This document shows positions 58,439-64,000 of a stretch of DNA of 64,000 bases, piece by piece. The position numbers and the translations under genes are program-made. The stretch is from Tretioscincus oriximinensis. Its lineage: Eukaryota; Chordata; Lepidosauria; Squamata; Gymnophthalmidae. The stretch is taken from the NCBI GenBank assembly GCA_022410635.1, contig JAJVDF010000016.1:2206098-2270097 (forward strand), written 5' to 3'. The notes beneath the pieces are model-generated. The model was given only the letters and a program-made list of their open reading frames with translations. It was not told the origin of the DNA and searched no databases. The stretch's first letter is position 1. Every line of letters begins with the position of its first letter.

Positions 58439-59705
58439 GCTGCTGGGCAAAAGGTAAAAGATGTCTTTTGATTTTGAAAGACCTTTCCCCCACTTATCAT
58501 GCAACTTCTGTATTATTAATTCCCTGGATTTACTTCTACCAACATAAGTGTGACAAGTTGTTTAACATTTAGTGGGATGGATGATATAGAACGATAGTAA
58601 CAGGAGCAGTAATGCGGATGCAGTATCACTGTTCTGCATGGTATTTGTTGCCATGTGGCTACACATGTGGATGCACTGTTACTTAATGTATTCCGCCACT
58701 TTTACAGATTCAAGAGCCCTTAGTACACATAATCTAGTTGTTTTGTTTCAAGGGCAATGCTAAAATAAACTCTTGGTGTAAAAAACGGCTTCTGGCCCTC
58801 AGGAACACATTCTGAACAAAGAAATGTCCACCAAGTATTATAGTTTCAAGACTTTACTCTTCAACAAATGCATTAACTTAACAATGAACTGGAATGCCCA
58901 CCCAAGAGTAACATCTTTTCTTTAAATACTTGCTATTCAATTAGATTGCCACAGCCTCTCTTCCTCCCATCACTTAGCTTCTTTCTGTTTTGGCAAATTA
59001 ACTTTCTTTCCTTTATAAACTCTGTGGATCAGCCTTCTTGTCAAAGGAGAATGTTCTCTCCAAGTCTTTGTCTGCTATTACACAAAAATGGAACTAACAG
59101 AGGCAGACTGAACCCAGAATTTTCCCAACGCTCTTTCATTTCCCTCCCTTTTTCTTATAGGTACAGGAGTCCATTTCTTGTCCCTGAACTAACTCAGCTT
59201 AAAGGATGGTCTTGAGGCATAACAATAGTTGGTAGTCACGTTACAAGAAGGCTGTGAGATATGTCTCTAGTATGAGGATGAGGATGAGTATTTTAACAAA
59301 CTGAAACATTACATAAAAGAAAAATAAAAAAGAATTAAACAGAAAGAGCCGTCCCACATCTTTCTGTAGCACAGCTCTTTGTGGTTCGTTTTTGATGAAT
59401 TGAGATGGACCATCTCATTTGGGTCAAAATTTGCATATTGTTCATTAAATAACTATCCCCACCATTCTTCAGTCCAATTTTCAACAAATTTATTCCATAA
59501 GTCCTGTCTAGAGTGTTGATACNTCTTCCCTTCGTTCCAGGCTTGGCTATGGGTGGCCAAGCCAGGCAAGCCACAGGACTAATTGACTGTCACACAGGGA
59601 TCCTACCAAAAAAATTTCCCAAGTAGGTCTATGGTTTCCTAGCTTGGCTATCTAGACTATCCTTCACTCCAGACCTCACTCGTTTAGTTATCCCATCCCT
59701 AAAGA

Positions 59706-59826
59706 AACTGTCCTTGTGGTTAGAGTGTTGGATTCTTCCTGGTGGTCTCTTGCTTTGATTCTGCATTCCTACATTCTGCATTCCTTGGGCTAGTCACACA
59801 TTTTTTGGAACTCTTTCAGCCCCATC
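59706..59826 (+). mobile_element. Sauria-type SINE, 5' half
   Basis: Contains GTGGTTAGAGTGTTGGA, GGGCTAGTCACA and CTCTTTCAGCCCC in the family order. The B box region is degraded, and the element stops at the join with the TTC SINE. Confidence 0.7.
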
Positions 59827-59832
59827 TTTCAT

Positions 59833-60047
59833 CTCTTTGATCTGAGAGATTGGGTTTCAAAGCCCTGTGTCAGACGTGGGGAGGGGTGAGTGCCTTCTAC
59901 AACTCTGCAGCTCTAGCCAACTCAGCTATTCGAAAGAAATGCAAATTTTATAATCTGCATTTCAATTAGATAAATGAATACCATCATTAACCAGATAGGA
60001 AAGACAGAATAAGATGTAAGCCTTCGGGTGAAAATTAATCCTGTAGA
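59833..60047 (+). mobile_element. TTC-SINE, partial and rearranged
   Basis: Begins inside the head (CTGAGAGATTGGGTTTCAAAGCC) and continues through GGGGAGGGGTGAGTGCC and GTAAGCCTTCGGG. About 70 bp of unrelated AT-rich sequence replaces part of the body, and the tail is missing. It abuts a Sauria SINE head. Confidence 0.7.
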
Positions 60048-60829
60048 TAGGCATCTAGGAGAACTTTTCCCTAGATAGGCATCACTTGGTCAGCCATCTA
60101 TCCTGTGCGAGCAGCTGTCCCTTATGAAATCTGCTGTATTTCATATTGCATTAAATTATACTGTAATTTTTATTTAATTGATATTCATCAGATGTTGTTT
60201 TTAACCTTTTTGTCAACCAACATATGCATGCAAAAAGATCAGTTGGGAAAAAAACAGACACAACATTTCCATTATTTATTCTAAAGAAGAAGAAAAATAT
60301 GGAGAATTAGTAGTGCAAGGGGATGCCGAAAGCCCAAAGCAGCATTTGGAGTTTTATTACCAGTGCTTGAATGTAATGTGTAGTCTAGTCCATTGTCTGT
60401 TCTTGCCAACCACTTAAGCTCTTATAAAATGAATGATTATTATCCTCTGTGAATAGCTATTTCGGTCAGATACAAAAGGCTAATTTTTAATGTTATTAAG
60501 TTTCCACCCTCTGTAATATCATATGGTAATTGCTTTATAAACAGGTATGTGATGTGTGAAACTATCACTTTGAATGAGTTCCTTTGAATTAATTTGTGAA
60601 TTTTGAGATGGGGACAAAAATGTGAGAAATCAGTAACAAAAAGAGTAGAGTGTCTTTGGTCCATTTTTCCCCTCTCCTCTCTGGCAACTCTAAAGCCCAA
60701 GAGTTTTAAGCAGCATTAAACCCACAGCTTTCCCCATTAAATCTACTTCCAACAAAATGCAAGATGGAGAGCGTGAAAGAAAAATCTTTGAAGAAAAAGG
60801 GAAGGCAAAAAAACCTGGGGCAGGGTCCT

Positions 60830-61020
60830 TTGGGGCCTTCTAAGTGATTGCCCCCAAATTATGGAATGACCTCCTCTTTGAGGAACATCAGAAGATCTTT
60901 GAAGATGTATCTCTTTATCCAGGCCTTTGTTTTAAAAAATGCCATCTTCTTTCCCACCTTCAGATATTGTTTTAATATGTCAGATTTGGGTATAGGACAG
61001 GGTATAAATAAATTAAAAAA
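60830..61020 (+). mobile_element. L2-like LINE ORF end plus A-rich tail
   Basis: The plus strand encodes APKLWNDLLFEEHQKIF and a following hydrophobic block, resembling the LWN-L-P C-terminus of L2/CR1-group pol. The 3' end is GGTATAGGACAGGGTATAAATAAATT, the tail type shared by the SINEs. Confidence 0.6.
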
Positions 61021-61294
61021 ATAAGATGATCATGTCAATACTATGTTATATCTGCCTTTAGAAACATAACATTTTCTGTAAAATATATGGTACATCCAAT
61101 TGATAACTCCAAAAATAATTTTAAATTGCATAGGACTGATGTGTCTTGGACCAGACTAATTCTGGAGTGCTCTAAAGAATGTTTACTTTGTAGATAATCA
61201 TCCTGATCTAAGTTTGGAGGGCAAGAATGAAATTTCCTGATCTCTGCAGTGACTAGCCAATGCTGCTTTGGTCATATACTTAGAAGCTGTCCAA

Positions 61295-61402
61295 TTCTGC
61301 TTCTGACTGCCTAGGTGCAATTGGTTTGTCACTGTGTGAGATAGAATGTTGGACTAGATGGGCTCTACCCTAACTCAGCAGGGCTCCTCTTTTGTTCTTA
61401 AT
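61295..61402 (+). mobile_element. CR1 3' end
   Basis: CTTCTGACTGCCTAGGTGCAATTGG, CACTGTGTGAGATAGAATG and CTCAGCAGGGCTCCTCTTTTG give the terminal ~105 bp of the CTTATGTT-type CR1. Confidence 0.85.
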
Positions 61403-63084
61403 TCTAGTGCCATTTCATGATAGATATGATGTACTAGCCCTGATTCTATAAGTATGTGGTCTAGTATATTGGTTAGGGAAATGCATGGACCACTTACAAG
61501 TAGTCTATGGTCATGCATGGAATGAACTTTGCACCATTTTCACAACAGAACCCACTTACCAATCCTATACTGTCTAACCTTCTCAACAGTTTAGTTTACT
61601 GATCAGTGAAGACATGGATTTTGTGTGTGTATGAAAAGGATACATTTTCTTTCAGAAGCTGTCTGATTGTACCTGGCATGTGGATGGCCATGCTCTGTAC
61701 TGAGATTTAACATAGAATAAGGATCAGCAAAGCCAGGGACAGAATCTGTGGACTGTTATTCTGTACACATTTCAGTTTAATTTTCTTATTTTTTNAAAAA
61801 AATATTGTCTTGTTTGTACTGATTTTATTCTTGGGACTTTTCTGCATTTACTTTTGTTCCATATTCAGGTCTTTTCAGGCTCTAATTGGTCTGCACATTA
61901 TTGTAGATTAGTGAGGCCCAATATACCACTCTTGTGTTCTGTCTACATAAGCATGAGCATCAGGAACCCCTTGATCTGGATCATTAGTAAACCTCAATAT
62001 CAAATTCTACTAGCAGAGCAACAAGATCTAATCTACAATATGAAGATGTACAGAAAGTGTCTGTTCTCCTGACTACTGGGAGATCAATTTTGATGACAGA
62101 CTAAGTAGTTTCATTCCTAACCTTTCAGAGTCCTGGGAAACTCCACTTGAACATCACATGAGCTTCACAATAATATCATACATATGGCACTGTTCTAGCT
62201 ATGCAATGCCATGCTCCAAACATGTGGGCCTCACTGATCCAGGCCCATTAGCACTGGAAGTGTACAAAGGCCTTTAATTAGATAGCAAAAGGGTTAACAT
62301 AAAAACTGAAATGTAAAAAAAAAAGAAGAAAATTGTTAGTCTTTGACTGTTTTTATCCAAAGGAAATTAAACTATTTATCATTAGAGTATTCTCCCTGGA
62401 ACCCTCTTTCTTCTTGTGAAAAATGCAGAACATATTTTTATAAGCCATGATTATTGATGCAAGAACCCCACCAGAAATGTTCAGTATACAAAATACACAA
62501 GCTGAGTGGAAAAGGGGAATAAGAAGGTGCACCATATTTTAAACAGCATCTGCTTCTCCAAACAGCAGTAAATTCTCCCCTTTCCCCACTCTTAGCAGAT
62601 GTCATCTTCTTTCACAGCTTCAGGGAAAACAGTTGGTCACACTGGCTGATAAAATATGAACCTTGTATGATCAACTCTAAAATAAGTAAAAGGTTGTATC
62701 CTTAGTGCATGACGAAAAATGTTTTGCACAAAATATATTGAATTCTCCACATTCTTAATCACTATATACAAAAATGGAGACTGCTGAATTTCTTATAAAC
62801 AAACAAATTCCTTTCCTCCTTCCCTCCTCCCCGTACTGGCGGTGTATTAAATCTTGGCTGTAAGCACAAATGCCAGCATATGGATTTCTCACAGACATCA
62901 GCGCCCATAAAGGAAGGTTAAAGCCCTGTGATAATGTTATCTGGGCTCCGTTCCAACTGTACCTTCTCATTTCCTTACTGATTTGAGGAAGAGCTAGAAA
63001 AACAAGTCCCACAGGAACTTGCTCCAACATATTTCATCATGTATGAGGCCCTGCAGTTAACAAGATAATGCAGTATTGATTGTC
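61403..63084. other. No gene recognised
   Basis: AT-rich. 61660-61740 resembles decayed MITE sequence seen near 12230 and 56850 (CATGTGGATGGCCATGC). Other frames are short. Confidence 0.5.
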
Positions 63085-63420
63085 ATTTGGGGAGGAGGAT
63101 GAGAATATCTGCCAAATGAATTAGGCCCACGGAGCACAAATAAAGGGGAGAGAATTGCCTGCTTAAATGAAGATGTAAGAGCATGTAGTACAAAGGAAAT
63201 CGTTTGCTGTGAACCCTTTGCCTGTGGATCTTGGGCAGCGTGCAGTTGCCGAGTTTCAGGGGTGTAATGATCATTAAGGCTGCAATTGCCATTACAGAAA
63301 TGTAATGATTTCCCTCAAGATGAGGAATGCCAGATCAGAAGTAATAAGAATTGATTCTGCATTTCAGTCTCCTTGTTTTAATCATATCTGAGTGTATTGT
63401 GCCGCTAAATGAAGTCATTT
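63085..63420. other. Possible conserved noncoding element
   Basis: Dense, non-repetitive sequence with balanced composition. It includes the perfect palindrome TAATGATCATTA at 63265-63276 and a second TGTAATGATTT 25 bp later, both homeodomain-like. No frame or splice context. Conservation is a guess from texture only. Confidence 0.35.
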
Positions 63421-63756
63421 TGGAGTAGCCAGCCAGTTGTCTTCATTTAGGAATTGTTATTCTTCACTCTCCCAATCTGTCTTCCCTTCTAGAGCACGTG
63501 AGAGCTGTCATGTCTTATTTCATTCAGCAGAGAATGAGGGTTTTCAGAGCCCAAATAGCAGATATACTCTATGGCCTGTCTTGGTGTACTGCACTGCCTA
63601 CCTCTTTGGATCCACCCAACAAGCAACTTAATTTTTGTATTGATTGCTATGTCCTTAAAAAAGGAAACAAATACAGAAGGTCTTTTTTCTCATTTGTAAT
63701 GGAATCCTTCTTCTTGTAAAACCTATAAATTTGAATAGATGAGAGCTTGCTTGGTT

Positions 63757-64000
63757 CCCTGCATTTATTTGTTTATTTGTACTTAAATCCCTCCCAATAC
63801 CCGAAGGTCTCAGGGGGGCCAACCATATGGGGGCGCACATAGCTTTTGTTGNTTTNCCCACAACAGACACNCTGTGAAGTAGGCGGGGCTGAGAGAGTTC
63901 TAAAGAACTGTGATTGGCCCAAGATCATCCAGCTGGCTTCTTGGAGGAGTGTGGAATCGAACCGAGAGACTACCAGATAGGAGTCCAACATTCTAACCTC
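63757..64000 (-). mobile_element. Sauria SINE, minus strand, running off the window end
   Basis: Reversed (TAAA)n tail, CCCGAAGGTCTCAGGGGGGCC, CACATAGCTTTTGTTG and the reversed B box (GGAATCGAACC) are all present. Three N's fall in 63852-63871. The head continues past the window. Confidence 0.88.

Overview
The window looks like intergenic DNA from a squamate reptile, most likely a lizard. This is inferred from the repeats: tRNA-derived SINEs of the Sauria/ACA type ending in (TAAA)n tails, CR1 3' ends with short (TCTTATGTT)-like terminal repeats, L1 ORF2 remnants, and many short hAT-, Harbinger- and Tc1-like elements. Species and chromosome cannot be told from the sequence. There are no prokaryotic features, true tRNA/rRNA genes or CRISPR arrays. 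The sequence is AT-rich, with isolated single N's.

Protein coding: only one ORF deserves to be treated as a possible host gene. It is an uninterrupted 123-codon minus-strand frame (4864-5235) with a strong start context and hydrophobic segments near both ends. A compact cluster of regulatory motifs lies 45-100 bp upstream (RFX X-box palindrome, CRE-like site, CCAAT box). I do not recognise the protein. The other longer frames are chance ORFs, simple-repeat translations or transposon remnants. L1 ORF2 fragments lie at 10.4-11.2, 12.7-14.1, 15.6-15.9 and 50.1-50.7 kb, and CR1 pol C-termini at 14.3-14.5 and 39.7-39.9 kb.

Layout: 0-5 kb is mostly unique sequence with one complete 353-bp hAT MITE. 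The candidate gene is at 4.9-5.3 kb. From 5.8 to 16.6 kb there is a dense repeat cluster: TTC-tailed SINE, minus-strand solo LTR, a LINE tail split by a Harbinger MITE, L1, a MITE split by a SINE, an inverted CR1 pair and a Sauria SINE inside L1. 18-28 kb holds SINEs, CR1 ends and a family of fold-back hAT-like elements, two of them side by side, plus a very GC-rich hAT element. 28.3-28.8 kb has a palindromic SINE pair. 29-32 kb and 36.5-39.4 kb are mostly unrecognised. 32-36 kb and 42-46 kb hold further hAT-like elements, one carrying a SINE insertion whose empty site can be read from a related copy, and long (TTC)n and (TAG)n microsatellites. 47.9-53.2 kb holds the second copy of the 353-bp hAT MITE in opposite orientation, a GC-rich module, L1, a Tc1-like palindrome, a 933-bp Harbinger-like element made of alternating inverted units, and (GAAA)n. 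53-64 kb is sparser, with SINEs, an L2-like LINE end and a possible conserved noncoding element near 63.1-63.4 kb.

The genes do not form a pathway. The main content is a layered record of transposition: several elements have exact target-site duplications, and nested insertions allow relative dating.
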